The position numbers were made by a program, and so were the translations under genes. The notes beneath the pieces were generated by a model that saw only the letters and a list, made by a program, of their open reading frames with translations, was not told where the DNA came from and made no database searches. From Prorocentrum cordatum (lineage: Eukaryota; Sar; Dinophyceae; Prorocentrales; Prorocentraceae): 59,773 bases of DNA. The stretch lies in contig CAUYUJ010003003.1 in the NCBI GenBank assembly GCA_963575745.1, positions 535,541-595,313 on the forward strand, read 5' to 3'. Shown here piece by piece: positions 51,552 through 59,773 of this stretch (positions are counted from its first letter, which is position 1; the number at the start of each line of letters is the position of its first letter).

Positions 51552-53413
51552 AAGTCCCAGCTCTCGCGGTGGTCGCCGAACGAGACTCTCCTGACGTGGC
51601 CTCCCTCGTTCTTCTTGATGTAGCCTGCGTAGATGCCCTTCTCAACGTACAGGGGCACCACGCCCGCCTCACTCCACGCAGCATCACGGATGAGAGCGTC
51701 GACGCGGTTCACGATGTCCGAGCCGGCCGGGAGGATGTAGCCACCCTCCTTCGTCAGCCAGGTGGCCCGGCCCGTGCGGTGAGTCTGCGAGGCCGAGACC
51801 AGCGGCTTGTGGATGCTGGCCAAGCGCGCCTTCAGTCTGATCGGCTCGCTCCACTCGGATCGCCCTTGGATGCATACCCCGCCCGAGTCGGCTATGATCT
51901 CACCGCTGGCCGTCCGATAGCTCGCATTCGGATCGGCCGGGAGCCGCTCGCCCTTGGTGTTCTCAGGGAAGGTGGTCACGGCCGCGCCCGAGTCGAACGT
52001 GAACCTGATCCACTCCTGGTCGCCGACGGTCTCGTCGAAGCTGTTGAGCTCGAACGTGCACAGCTCGAAGGAGCCAAGGTTCGTGGAACCCACCTGGCTC
52101 GCTGAGGGCGGTAGGCTGGTGATCGTGCTGTTGTTGCCGTCGTCCCAGTTGTCTCCGTACACCGGCTGGCTCGAGCTTGACGCGGCACCGGGCTCGAAGG
52201 AGTTGGTGTCCCAGCGGCGGTTCTTGCCCTTGGACTTGTCCTTGTCTGCGTCCTTGCCCTTGCCTTTGCCTTTGCTGCCCTTGCCGTCGCCGGTCTTCCC
52301 GCCAGGCAGGCGGGCTGTGCACTCATTCGACGTATGGCCCCAGCCACCGCAACGCCAGCACTGCGCCGTCCGCTTGTCACGCGGCTTGGGAGTCTGGCCC
52401 TTCTTGCCGTTCTTGTCACCCTTACCTTTGGACTTGCCCTTGCCTCCTTTGTACAGCGAGTCAACGTCCATTGGGTCACCTCGCTTCCGTCGGAGGAGGG
52501 CACCTTGCGACTGTCTCGACTCCAGGAAGCTCCGGATCTCCTCTACAACCTTCTCCGACGTGTCTAACCGATGCTTGTTCATCGCGAGGTGGAGTTCGAG
52601 CTCTTCCGGCACCATGGTCTCCAGGGCCGCAACCTTCACGTCGTCGTCAACCACCTTGCCCAGGCCATCTGCCTTCTTCCTCTCGTAACGGCGGATGAGC
52701 TCCTCCCATTCCTCGAGCTTCGCGTACAGGTCACTGAGGGTGCACCGCTGTGGGTTCATGATCTGCTTCAAGAGAACGCGGCGCTTGCCCCCTGAAGCTG
52801 GGTCCCAGCGCCGGATGAGCTTCCTCATCGCCTCGGCGCCGTTACCCTTGGGAGTGTTCATCACCAGGGCAAAGCTCTCACCCTCCGTCAGCGTCTGGAG
52901 TGCGACGTAAAACTGGCTGACCTTCTCTCGGAGGTCCGGAATGAACTCATCTTCGTCATCGTCGTCGCTGCCGAACCGCGCCTCCAGAACCTCCATGCTG
53001 ATCACCGTGGTCTCCTGCGCCTGGTCCTCCACCCACTCCAGCAGCTTGCGGAACTGCTCTCCGAAGACTGCCGTCAGGTACGCATTGGTCTTGCGGTACC
53101 ACTCCAGGAACTTGGCTTCCTCATTCTTGAAGATGGAGGGCTTGCCCAACCCCTTGGTGTCTACAAGGGAAAAGGCCGGCGCAGACGACTTATCCTTGCG
53201 TTCATCAGACAGCTTCTGCACAGCGTCGCCGAGCTGCTCGGCCAAACGTGGTAGATCTCCCTGCGCCTGGACCTGCCGAGCGAGCTCCGTCCTGATCTGA
53301 ACGTTCTGCTGCTGCATCTGCTCTGCTTGCTGGGACAGCTGGGCGTTCTGGATCCTCAGCGCTTCCACAGCTGATTGCAGGCTGGCCAGGGCCTGCCTCT
53401 CCTGCTCGTTCAT
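51500..53413 (-). CDS. Copia Gag with protease
   Basis: A 637-residue capsid-type protein. Residues 1-60 form a Gln-rich coiled coil. Residues about 80-310 carry the UBN2/Gag-like helical region (FLEWYRKTNAYL, LRKLIRRWDPASGGKRR-like segment, LEEWEELIRRYE). A Lys/Gly-rich stretch is followed by a zinc knuckle, CWRCGGWGHTSNEC (about 350-363), which packages RNA. The aspartic protease signature FTFDSGAAVTTF (about 472-483) and VSASQTHRTGRATWL follow. The start Met sits about 280 bp after the primer-binding site. The frame stops at 51500, 52 nt inside the start of pol, so pol lies in the -1 register. Pol expression by -1 frameshifting or by an assembly error are both possible; I see no canonical slippery heptamer, though a CCGGC...GCCGG dyad spans the stop. 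Confidence 0.88.
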   Translation of the reverse strand: MNEQERQALASLQSAVEALRIQNAQLSQQAEQMQQQNVQIRTELARQVQAQGDLPRLAEQLGDAVQKLSDERKDKSSAPAFSLVDTKGLGKPSIFKNEEAKFLEWYRKTNAYLTAVFGEQFRKLLEWVEDQAQETTVISMEVLEARFGSDDDDEDEFIPDLREKVSQFYVALQTLTEGESFALVMNTPKGNGAEAMRKLIRRWDPASGGKRRVLLKQIMNPQRCTLSDLYAKLEEWEELIRRYERKKADGLGKVVDDDVKVAALETMVPEELELHLAMNKHRLDTSEKVVEEIRSFLESRQSQGALLRRKRGDPMDVDSLYKGGKGKSKGKGDKNGKKGQTPKPRDKRTAQCWRCGGWGHTSNECTARLPGGKTGDGKGSKGKGKGKDADKDKSKGKNRRWDTNSFEPGAASSSSQPVYGDNWDDGNNSTITSLPPSASQVGSTNLGSFELCTFELNSFDETVGDQEWIRFTFDSGAAVTTFPENTKGERLPADPNASYRTASGEIIADSGGVCIQGRSEWSEPIRLKARLASIHKPLVSASQTHRTGRATWLTKEGGYILPAGSDIVNRVDALIRDAAWSEAGVVPLYVEKGIYAGYIKKNEGGHVRRVSFGDHRESWDLCPVDGGSPVPPRQAWP

Positions 53414-53689
53414 CGCAGCTGCCTGCTCTTGACGTACTTGAGGTACTCACCGAGCACCGACCAGAAACCCTTGAGGTACTTCTGCTTCAGCACCTTCGCC
53501 ACCACGTGGCGCCACCTGCTCTGCACTCTCCCGTCGGTCTGCTTGACCGGGGCCTCTGCCTCGTCCGGCACCCACAGCCACACGCCAGCAGCCCCGCTAT
53601 CGCCGCTCGACGCCGTGGCTGGAGTGTGCAGGGCGGGCCGCGCGGGAGCGCGGCCGGGGCTGGTGCGCGCGAGCGCCGGATAGACCGAC

Positions 53690-53701
53690 GCTCCGCTACC
53701 A
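53690..53701 (-). promoter_or_regulatory. Primer-binding site
   Basis: TGGTAGCGGAGC follows the 5' LTR directly. It resembles the initiator-methionine tRNA 3' complement (TGGTATCAGAGC in plants) used by many copia elements. The exact host tRNA is unknown. Confidence 0.75.
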
Positions 53702-53790
53702 TGCAACGCTCCTTTGACACAAATGAGCTGCGGACGTCAAACGATATCGATAAGAACAGATACCACTGATTGTGCACGTGAAGGGAAACA
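53702..53790 (-). repeat. Copia 5' LTR (89 bp)
   Basis: Contains a CACGTG box and TGACGTCC within the sense strand. The promoter presumably lies here, but 89 bp leaves little room, and no TATA box is evident. Confidence 0.93.
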
Positions 53791-53871
53791 AAAGATGCTC
53801 AAACACAGTCAAGACACGAATCGAAACATCGTCCCCTAGTTTTTGTGGACTACTATTGGATATTCCTCCTG

Positions 53872-54066
53872 TATCGGGGGGGCGCAAACATGGACTAGCG
53901 ATCCATGGATTTGGCGCGCAGCCGCCAAATCCATGGATCGGGGGAGGTGCCCTCCCCAAAATGCAGCTGGTGCCGCCTCGCTCGGCGGCGGAAATCCGCG
54001 ATGTCCCATGGAAACGGGACCCGTCGCTAATCCACGCCCCCTCAATCCATGTCTGCGACCGCCTGA
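53872..54066. mobile_element. Hairpin-rich element, family B copy 1 (nested)
   Basis: Inserted in the right arm of family A copy 6 at CTGTA/GAGGG. It carries a perfect 17-bp stem (53900-53916 with 53923-53939, GATCCATGGATTTGGCG), then GGAGGTGCCCTCC and GCCGCCTCGCTCGGCGGC hairpins. Ends GCGCAAACATGGA and TCCATGTCTGCGA are inverted. Confidence 0.8.
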
Positions 54067-54264
54067 CCGTGGAGGGACGTGCCCGACTTCCTTCGCTGTT
54101 CGGATCCCTCCTTCCTGCTCCCGCTCGCTCCCGCCGGCAGCGCGCGCGCGGAGGCCCCCGCCTACGCGCAGGGAGGAGTACTCGAGGCTCTGCCCGAGGC
54201 CCTTGCGCTGGCGGGCAGGAGGGGGGGGAGGGGTATATAGGGCGTCGAGGAGCAACCGGGGCGG

Positions 54265-54400
54265 GGAGGAGGAGGAGGAGGAAGGAGGAGGAAGAAGGAG
54301 GGAGGAGGAAGGAGGGAGGAAGGAGGGAGGAAGGAGGGAGGAAGGAGGAGGAAGGAGGAGGAAGGAGGAGGAAGGGGGGGGTCCAAAGGGGGGGGGGGTA
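54265..54400. repeat. GGA/GGAA tract
   Basis: GGAGGA and AAGGAGGG units, framed by two copies of GTATATAGGGCGTCGAGGAG at about 54232 and 54400. 54460-54660 is a degenerate CCCCTCGCTCCCCTCC array. Confidence 0.85.
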
Positions 54401-54810
54401 TATAGGGCGTCGAGGAGCAGCCGGGGCTGGGAGGAGCTAGGGGGGGGCCCAAGACCTCGGATCAACGCCCCTATCGTGCCCCTCGCTCCCCTCCAAAACC
54501 CCCCCGCTCCCCTCGGTCCCCCTCGCTCCCCTCCAAAAGCCCATCGCTCCCTCCATCAATCCCTCTGTCGCCCCCGTTCCCCTCCGTCCCCCTCGTTCGC
54601 CCTCGTCCCCCTCGTTCTCATCCGTCCCCTCCAAGACCTTCGATCCTCGCGCCACCCCCCGCGTTCCCTTCCAAAACCACTGCATGGGAGTACAACTCTC
54701 CACGCTCCCCTGAAGATGCCCAGGAAGTCCCCTGCCCCTCTCCACGTATTGCCTTGCGCACGCAGCATCGCATCATCTGCTCTGCCCTGTGCTTTCCCTC
54801 AACTCGTTCG

Positions 54811-55185
54811 GGAGCGGCCAAGAGGGGGGTGTCCAAGAGGGGGGGGGTGCAAATCATGACCGGCGGCATGTGCGTGGCCCAGCGGGGGGGCCAGGAACGT
54901 AAGAGGGGGCGCCAGGAAATCTGGGGAAATATCATGGCCCCCGCCAGGATATCCACCCCCCCTAGTCATCATCCCCCTCTTTTAACGGGCGAAGAACGGT
55001 ATAACATAAACTTTTTCGCTGTCGGGGACGCCTGTCCCTGGGCGGCTGGAAAGTTGATACCCTTACGGTGGCACCGTAGGGGTACAATCTTTCCAGCCGC
55101 CCTGGGACAAGCGCCCCTGACAGCGAACAAAGTCTATGTTGTATACCGTTCTTCGCCCGTTCACTCTTTGCCGCCCCCGATATCT
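54811..55185. repeat. Repeat family Q copy 3, split by element H
   Basis: Matches 25063-25260: GAGCGGCCAAGAGGGGGG, CATGGCCCCCGCCAGGATAT and CCCCCTCTTT, resuming with CTCTTTGCCGCCCCCGA after the insertion. Confidence 0.75.
54983..55163. mobile_element. Foldback element H
   Basis: A 181-bp near-complete foldback. TAACGGGCGAAGAACGGTAT at the left pairs with the right end, and the arms continue through CGCTGTC, TCCCTGGGCGGCTGGAAAG and on to the centre. It is flanked by CTCTTT (54977-54982, 55164-55169), present once in the uninterrupted copy near 25240. Confidence 0.88.
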
Positions 55186-55234
55186 TCGGTGTCTCGGCAC
55201 GGCGCTGCCGGTGCAGCGCTGGCCACATTTCTCT

Positions 55235-55442
55235 GGGCGCCCGACATGGGTACCGAAAAAATGGGTACGATGCCCAACAACAAATGTTGCCCCAAACCAA
55301 CAGCGGCCGCTGTTGGGCAGGCGGCCTCCTGTCTCGAATGGACACAGGCCGCGGCGGCGTGAACAGCGAATCCTGTTCAGAATGAACAGGGATTGTTGTT
55401 GGGCATTGTACCCATTCTTTCGGTACCAATTTCGGGCGTCCA
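55235..55442. mobile_element. Foldback element I with internal hairpins
   Basis: The left arm GGGCGCCCGACATGGGTACC (continuing GAAAAAATGGGTACGATGCC) pairs with the right arm ending ATTTCGGGCGTCC. Inner dyads: AACAGCGGCCGCTGTT, CCTGTTCA-GAA-TGAACAGG, and GCGGCCT...AGGCCGC. No target duplication recognised. Confidence 0.75.
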
Positions 55443-55626
55443 GAATTTCGGGACTGGCGCCCTGCCCTCGCCGGCCAGGCTGGGCGCTCGCTCACCAGAG
55501 CGCGGGGCCCCTCTTGTGGACCCGGGTGCTGCCTCGTCGTTGTCGCCCCGCTGCCTTCCCCATCACCCGCCTGCCCCTGGCCATGCTGCTCCTCCCGCGT
55601 CTCCCACTCTCCCGCTGCCGCTGCTG

Positions 55627-56602
55627 ATGTTCCTCCTTGTCCTCCTCATTCCTCCTCCTCCTCCTACTCCTCCTCCTCCTCCTCCTCCTCATCCTCCTCC
55701 TCCTCCTCCTCCTCCTCATATCGCTCCTCCTCCCCTCCTCCTCCTCCTCCTCCTCCCTCCTCCTCCTCCTCCTCCTCCTACCCCCTCCTCCTCCTCCTCC
55801 ACCTCCTCACCCCTCTCGCTCCTCTTCTCCCCTCCTCCTCCGCCTCCTCCTCCTCCTCCCTCCTCCTCGTCCTCCCCCTCCCCCTCCCCCTTTCCTCCTC
55901 CTCCTCCTCCTCCTCCTCCTCCCTGCCTCCTCCTCCTCCTCCATCCTCCTCCTCCTCCTTTCTTCCGTCCTCCCTCCCCCCTCATCCCCTCCTCCTCCTC
56001 CTCCTCCTCCTCCTCCTCACTCCTTCCTCCTCCTACCTCCTCCTCCTCCTCCTCCTCGGCTCCTCGCTCCTCCTCTCCTCCTCCTCCTCCTCTCCTCCTC
56101 CTCCTCCTCCTCCTCCTCCTCCTCCTCCTCCTCCTCCTCCTCCTCCTCCTCCTCCCCTCTCCTCCTCCTCCTCCTCCTCTCCTCCTCTCCCTCCTCCTCC
56201 CCTCCTCCTCTCTCCTCCTCCTCTCCTCCTCACTCCTCCTCCTCCTCCTCCTCCTCCTCCTCCTCCTCCTCTCGCTCTCCTCCTCCTCCTCCCCTCCTCC
56301 TCCTTCCTCCTCCTCTCCTCCTCCTCCTCCTGCCTCCTCCTCCTCCTCCTCCTCCTCCTCCTTCCCCCTCTCGGGCTCCTCCTCCTCCCCTCCTCCTCCT
56401 CCTCTCCTCCTCCTCCTACCTCCTCCTCCTCCTCCTCCTCCTCCTCCTCCTCCACCGCCTCCTCCTCCTCCTCCTCCTCCTCCTCCTCCTCCTCCTCCTC
56501 CTCCTCCTCCTCCCCCTCCCCCCTCCGTCCTCCTCCCACTCCTCCTCCCTCCTCCTTCCTCCTCCTCCTTCTCCTCTTCCTCCTCCTCCTCCTCCTGCTC
56601 AT
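55627..56602. repeat. Long CTC pyrimidine tract
   Basis: About 975 bp of CTC with CCCTCC and TCTCCTC interruptions, so one strand is almost wholly pyrimidine. Pro/Ser/Leu frames on plus and Glu/Gly/Arg frames on minus are artefacts. 56603-57400 is GC-rich without a recognised gene. Confidence 0.95.
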
Positions 56603-57401
56603 CTGCTGCTCAGCTGCTCATACTGCACGCAGGTCCCGTTGTCCGATTGCGCATGACACAATGAGATCCTTGTCGGAACTCCATGTCCGCTATGGCACGT
56701 TTCGCCGATTGGAGGAAAAGCAGCGCAATGAGGAGGGATCGGTGGAAGGAGAAGGGGCAGAATGACAAACATGGCGCGGGCGCATCTAGCTTGTCATCCT
56801 CCCCCTTGCCCCTCACTCCTTCGCATCCCTCCTCGTCCTTCCCATCATTCCCCCGTCCGCGTCAAGGGGGGGAGAAAAGGAGACTTCTGCGGAGGAGGAG
56901 GATCATCCGAAGAGGAGGGCGGGGGAATGAACGAGAACGACCACGAGCTGGAAGGGGCTCTGACGTGGAGCGCTCTCCGAAAGAGGAGCATGTGAGGAGG
57001 GGGTCGTGGAGGGGGGGGGCGGCAGGCGGGAGGGCAGACTGCACCGGAGAAGCGCGTGCGTCCTGCCAGGGTGGCAGCGCCTGCCTGCCCAAGAGAGCCG
57101 CCGACCCCCCCCCCGCCTCTCCACCTCGCTCCCGCCGATCCACGGCACGCAAACGGGGGGCGACCCTCCGAGAAGGCGGGGGCCGTCCTGGAAGGGCCCG
57201 GGGAGGATCTCGGGAAGGCGGCTTCGTGACGTCCAGGCGGGCTGCTGAGAGGTCCTCTGCCTGCCAATGAGCCCTCCGCCAGCTCCGAGTGCCGCCCCCC
57301 CTCGCGCCCCCCACCCCCCGTCTGCGCGCCACCAGGTCAAGCTGCAGCCCCAACTACCCGCTTCACGTGCCGTTTCATGATTCGCCTCTCATCTTTCTTG
57401 A

Positions 57402-57463
57402 TTCCTCTCTCTCTCTCTCGGTCGCTCTCAATCTCTCTCTCTCTCTCTCTCTCGCTCTCTCTT

Positions 57464-57503
<40 letters not shown>

Positions 57504-57523
57504 GCTCTCTTTCTCTTTCTCTT

Positions 57524-57562
<39 letters not shown>
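57402..57562. repeat. CT dinucleotide then TA run
   Basis: CTCTCT with occasional TTTCTC and CGCTCT, ending in TATATA at about 57538-57562. 57563-57840 has no recognised gene. Confidence 0.95.
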
Positions 57563-57569
<7 letters not shown>

Positions 57570-57844
57570 GCAAGCGCTCTTCTTTTTCTGGCGAGGGGAG
57601 GGACGGGGAGCAGGGGGGGGAGGAGGAGGTGGGGAGAAGGGAAGACGTAGGAGGGGGCTAGCAGCGGGGGCAAGAGAGCGAGGTCAAGAGCGGCCGTGGA
57701 GCAAGCCGAAGCGAAGCAGACGCCGCCCCCGAGCACCATGAGGGCCGAGAGCGAGATGAGCCGAAGGCCGCCGCGTCCAGCAGTGCCGCGCGTGGAGGGC
57801 GAACGTCACGACATGCTACCAGAAACTGCCATAGGGGGCAAGCA

Positions 57845-58006
57845 TCAAGTCGGGCGTGTCCCCTTACAGTCCGATGTTGGACGACAAATGAAACATGCCC
57901 CAAACAGATACCCTGCAAATGCTCAAGAATGCTAACCAGATAGTCCCCAGACTATGTTTGGACTCTTTCGGAATATTCCCCCTGTAGAGGGACAGGCCCG
58001 ACTTGA
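57845..58006. mobile_element. Foldback MITE, family A copy 7
   Basis: A 162-bp uninterrupted element, TCAAGTCGGGCGTGTCCCC to GGGACAGGCCCGACTTGA. It shows the uninterrupted middle (AAATGCTCAAGAATGC) and right arm (CCCCCTGTAGAGGGACAGG) used to interpret copies 5 and 6. Confidence 0.9.
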
Positions 58007-58219
58007 GGCAAGCAGCCAAAGACCAACTGCCAACTGCCCATGTCGGCAGCCAGACGATCGGCCAAGTGGCCGGCCAGCCAAGCAGCACGCCAACAAGATC
58101 TATAACCAGCCGAACGAGCGCTGCAGTGTGCAGGCAGCCAGAAAAACACAAGGGGCTGCGGCAGAGGGCGAGGCCCTGCCAACAACAGCGACGCACCACA
58201 ACGTACGCCAGGGCCCCCA

Positions 58220-58370
58220 GCTTCTCGCGTCGCGCTGGGCCAAGGCGCGACGCGCGAATCACTTCGCGCTCTCGCGCCGCCTCCCAGGGGGAGAAGGGGA
58301 GGACGAGGAGGCATCGGAGCCGAAGCGCGAAGCGCGAATGACTTCGCGCCCTCGAGGGCGCCCTTGGCAT
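58220..58370. repeat. CGCGAAGCGCGAA repeat (family J copy 2)
   Basis: Matches 36515-36665: GCGAATCACTTCGCGCTCTC, CTCCCAGGGGGAGAAGGGG, and CGAAGCGCGAATGACTTCGC, ending TCGAGGGCGCCCTTGG. Confidence 0.7.
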
Positions 58371-59074
58371 GCAGGAGGCCCTCGATCTCCGCCTTCCGAA
58401 CCTTCCGCGCAGCAGGTGCCGCTTCGGGTGCGGCCGCGGCGACCGCCGCCACTGCCGCTGCGGTCTCGCCGGCGGCCGCCGCCGTGGCTGGCCTGGCGGC
58501 GGCCGCTGTGCGGCACCTGCAGGTCGAGAGGGAGGGTGGGGGCTGTCGAGGGGGGGGAGGGGGCACCGTCCTTTCCCCTCCCCCTCGCCCTCGCTCGGAC
58601 GTCCATTCCCCGTGCACTGTTCGACGTTTCGTGCGTGCATGTTTTCGTAAGGCGATCCAAGATGCTCACCGATGGCCCTCGCCGAACAAGAATACACACA
58701 ACCGAACGATGCCAAGAAACCTTCTCCGCTGTCTCGAACGACGGCATCCGATGACGCAGGCGACGACGGATGCAACTTCCTCGCCCGCCTGCCCCGGCCT
58801 CCTTGCCTGCGGGTTCGACGTCGCCTGTCTGCGTCTCCCTCTTGTCGGCGGCGCGCCGCAGTATACTTATAACAAGAAGCATGGGCCAAAACTGTGGCGC
58901 CAGGGTGGCGCCAGATGCGCCGCCAGGGGGTTCAACGCCGCTCCAAGAAATGCGAGCGGAGCTCTGCAAGTTTATGCTTACGCCTCTGACTCTGCTTGGA
59001 CGAAGGAAGTGGGACGGGGGAGGCCTTCGCAGAAGGCGGAGGGGCTTCTGGGCAGCCCTCTGCGTCCTCGGGGA
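58371..59074. other. No gene recognised
   Basis: GC-rich, with GCC/GGC-type Ala-rich stretches at 58420-58510. Open frames on both strands lack domains. Confidence 0.5.
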
Positions 59075-59155
59075 GGCGATGCATCGGCGACGCCGACGTG
59101 GAAAAGATCAGGCTCCACATCGAGCCGCATCGCCAGTGCATCGGCGATGCGGGGC
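59075..59155. repeat. GATGCATCGGCGATGC palindromes (family K copy 3)
   Basis: GGCGATGCATCGGCGACGCC, then GGCTCCACATCGAGCCGC, then CGCCAGTGCATCGGCGATGC. 59156-59606 has no recognised gene. Confidence 0.6.
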
Positions 59156-59606
59156 GAATTGCTCGGGCCCTATTTCAACGATGACAAGAAACGGGTCTCA
59201 CGCGAGATGCCACAACGATCTTACGCGGTGGCTTGCGCTGTCCGTCAGCGCGGAATTCCACATCTCAAACGGGCGTTTACGCGCGACCTTACGCGGGCAG
59301 CTTACACGCGAATGCCAACGCAATTGAACCATTGTTCTCCCGTTACTCATCTGCAAGGTCTGAACATCTTGCGGCGACGATCTCCGACGAGGGCGACGAC
59401 GGCGACGGCGCCGACGACCTCCGACGACGACGCTGGCGGCGACCCCTCTGCAGCCGAGGCCCCGCGGCCTTGCCGCTGAGCTCCGGCACCGACAGCCGGG
59501 GCGCGCACCCTGCTTGCGACGGGCCGGGGCGCGGCTGGGCCGGGAAAGAGCCGCGAGCAGACCCCTCGGGCGACGACCAAAAACGGGTCTTAGGCGAGAT
59601 TAGGAA

Positions 59607-59762
59607 GGCACCAACTATACACCAACACCGATCCTGGCCAGGATCACCCTGGGCCCAGGATCGGTGTACACGCCCTCCTGCCTTGGGCAAGAAGGTATAT
59701 ACACCGATCATGGGCCCAAGGTGATCCTGGGCCAGGATCCGTGTTGGTGTATAGTTGGTGCC
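59607..59762. mobile_element. Large foldback element D
   Basis: Arms of about 65 bp: GGCACCAACTATACACCAAC at the left pairs with GTTGGTGTATAGTTGGTGCC at the right and continues inward through GATCCTGG, GATCACC and TGGGCCCA, with a loop of about 25 bp around 59675. It lies 11 bp from the window edge; no target duplication is visible. Confidence 0.85.
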
Positions 59763-59773
59763 CTCCGAGAGAT

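Larger units (their letters stand above)
46873..53790 (-). mobile_element. Complete Ty1/copia retrotransposon
   Basis: A 6918-bp element with two identical 89-bp direct terminal repeats (TG...CA), a 5-bp target duplication AAAGA (46868-46872, 53791-53795), a primer-binding site, a polypurine tract, and two long uninterrupted frames (gag-protease; integrase-methyltransferase-like-RT-RNase H). Identical repeats mean recent insertion; nothing visible prevents activity. The LTRs are unusually short for a copia element. Confidence 0.93.
46814..54089. mobile_element. Foldback MITE, family A copy 6, split twice
   Basis: The three pieces together make an ordinary family A element of about 160 bp: 46814-46872 (GGTCGGGCATGCC and on), 53796-53871 (GCTCAAACACAGTC to TATTCCTCCTGTA), and 54067-54089 (GTGGAGGGACGTGCCCGACTT). 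The copia element fills the first gap and a family B element the second. Confidence 0.8.

Noticed and set aside
56033-56602. Glu/Arg/Gly-rich minus-strand frame
   Set aside because: Direct translation of the CTC tract's complement.

Overview
The window looks like nuclear DNA of a dinoflagellate, probably a GC-rich one such as Prorocentrum or a relative; the species is an inference. The best marker is the dinoflagellate spliced-leader (SL) sequence. One exact copy lies on the minus strand at 8574-8594. A one-mismatch copy at 21574-21594 sits just upstream of an intronless gene, as expected if a trans-spliced mRNA was copied back into the genome. Very low gene density, long microsatellites, dense small inverted-repeat elements, and the styles of copia and LINE elements present all agree. 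No bacterial operons, promoters or RNA operons are visible.

Layout. 1-20 kb has no gene I can support. It holds CG-rich and GGA/CTC tracts, several foldback elements (MITE-like), long degenerate arrays built on TTGGGGCCTC-like units, ATGCT, CATA and ATACAT microsatellites, an SL RNA-like locus at 8.55 kb, and a strictly 31-bp-periodic array of GGTACAAATTGTACC palindromes at 19.33-19.50 kb. 20.0-21.6 kb carries the one host-type gene: a multi-membrane-span protein with a TIR-like domain, apparently a retrogene. 22-41 kb is repeat-rich again. It includes a mariner-like element (27.3-28.8 kb) filled with a G/T minisatellite, a second inverted minisatellite element (28.8-29.8 kb), a CAGCCT minisatellite (33.9-35.2 kb), and nested foldback elements.

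41.0-45.9 kb is a minus-strand LINE (endonuclease, reverse transcriptase, zinc fingers) broken by two apparent one-base shifts. 46.87-53.79 kb is a complete minus-strand Ty1/copia element. It has identical 89-bp LTRs, a 5-bp target duplication, a primer-binding site, gag-protease, and a pol that carries a cytosine-5-methyltransferase-like domain between integrase and reverse transcriptase. It sits inside an older foldback element. 54-59.8 kb returns to foldback elements and CTC/GGA tracts, ending in a large perfect-looking foldback at 59.6 kb.

The two autonomous retrotransposons could supply reverse transcription; the LINE machinery is a plausible source for the SL-tagged retrogene. The small foldback families (TA, 5-bp and 6-bp target duplications) are non-autonomous, and no transposase gene for them is present here. 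Most long open frames in the window are read-throughs of microsatellites and minisatellites and were left out.
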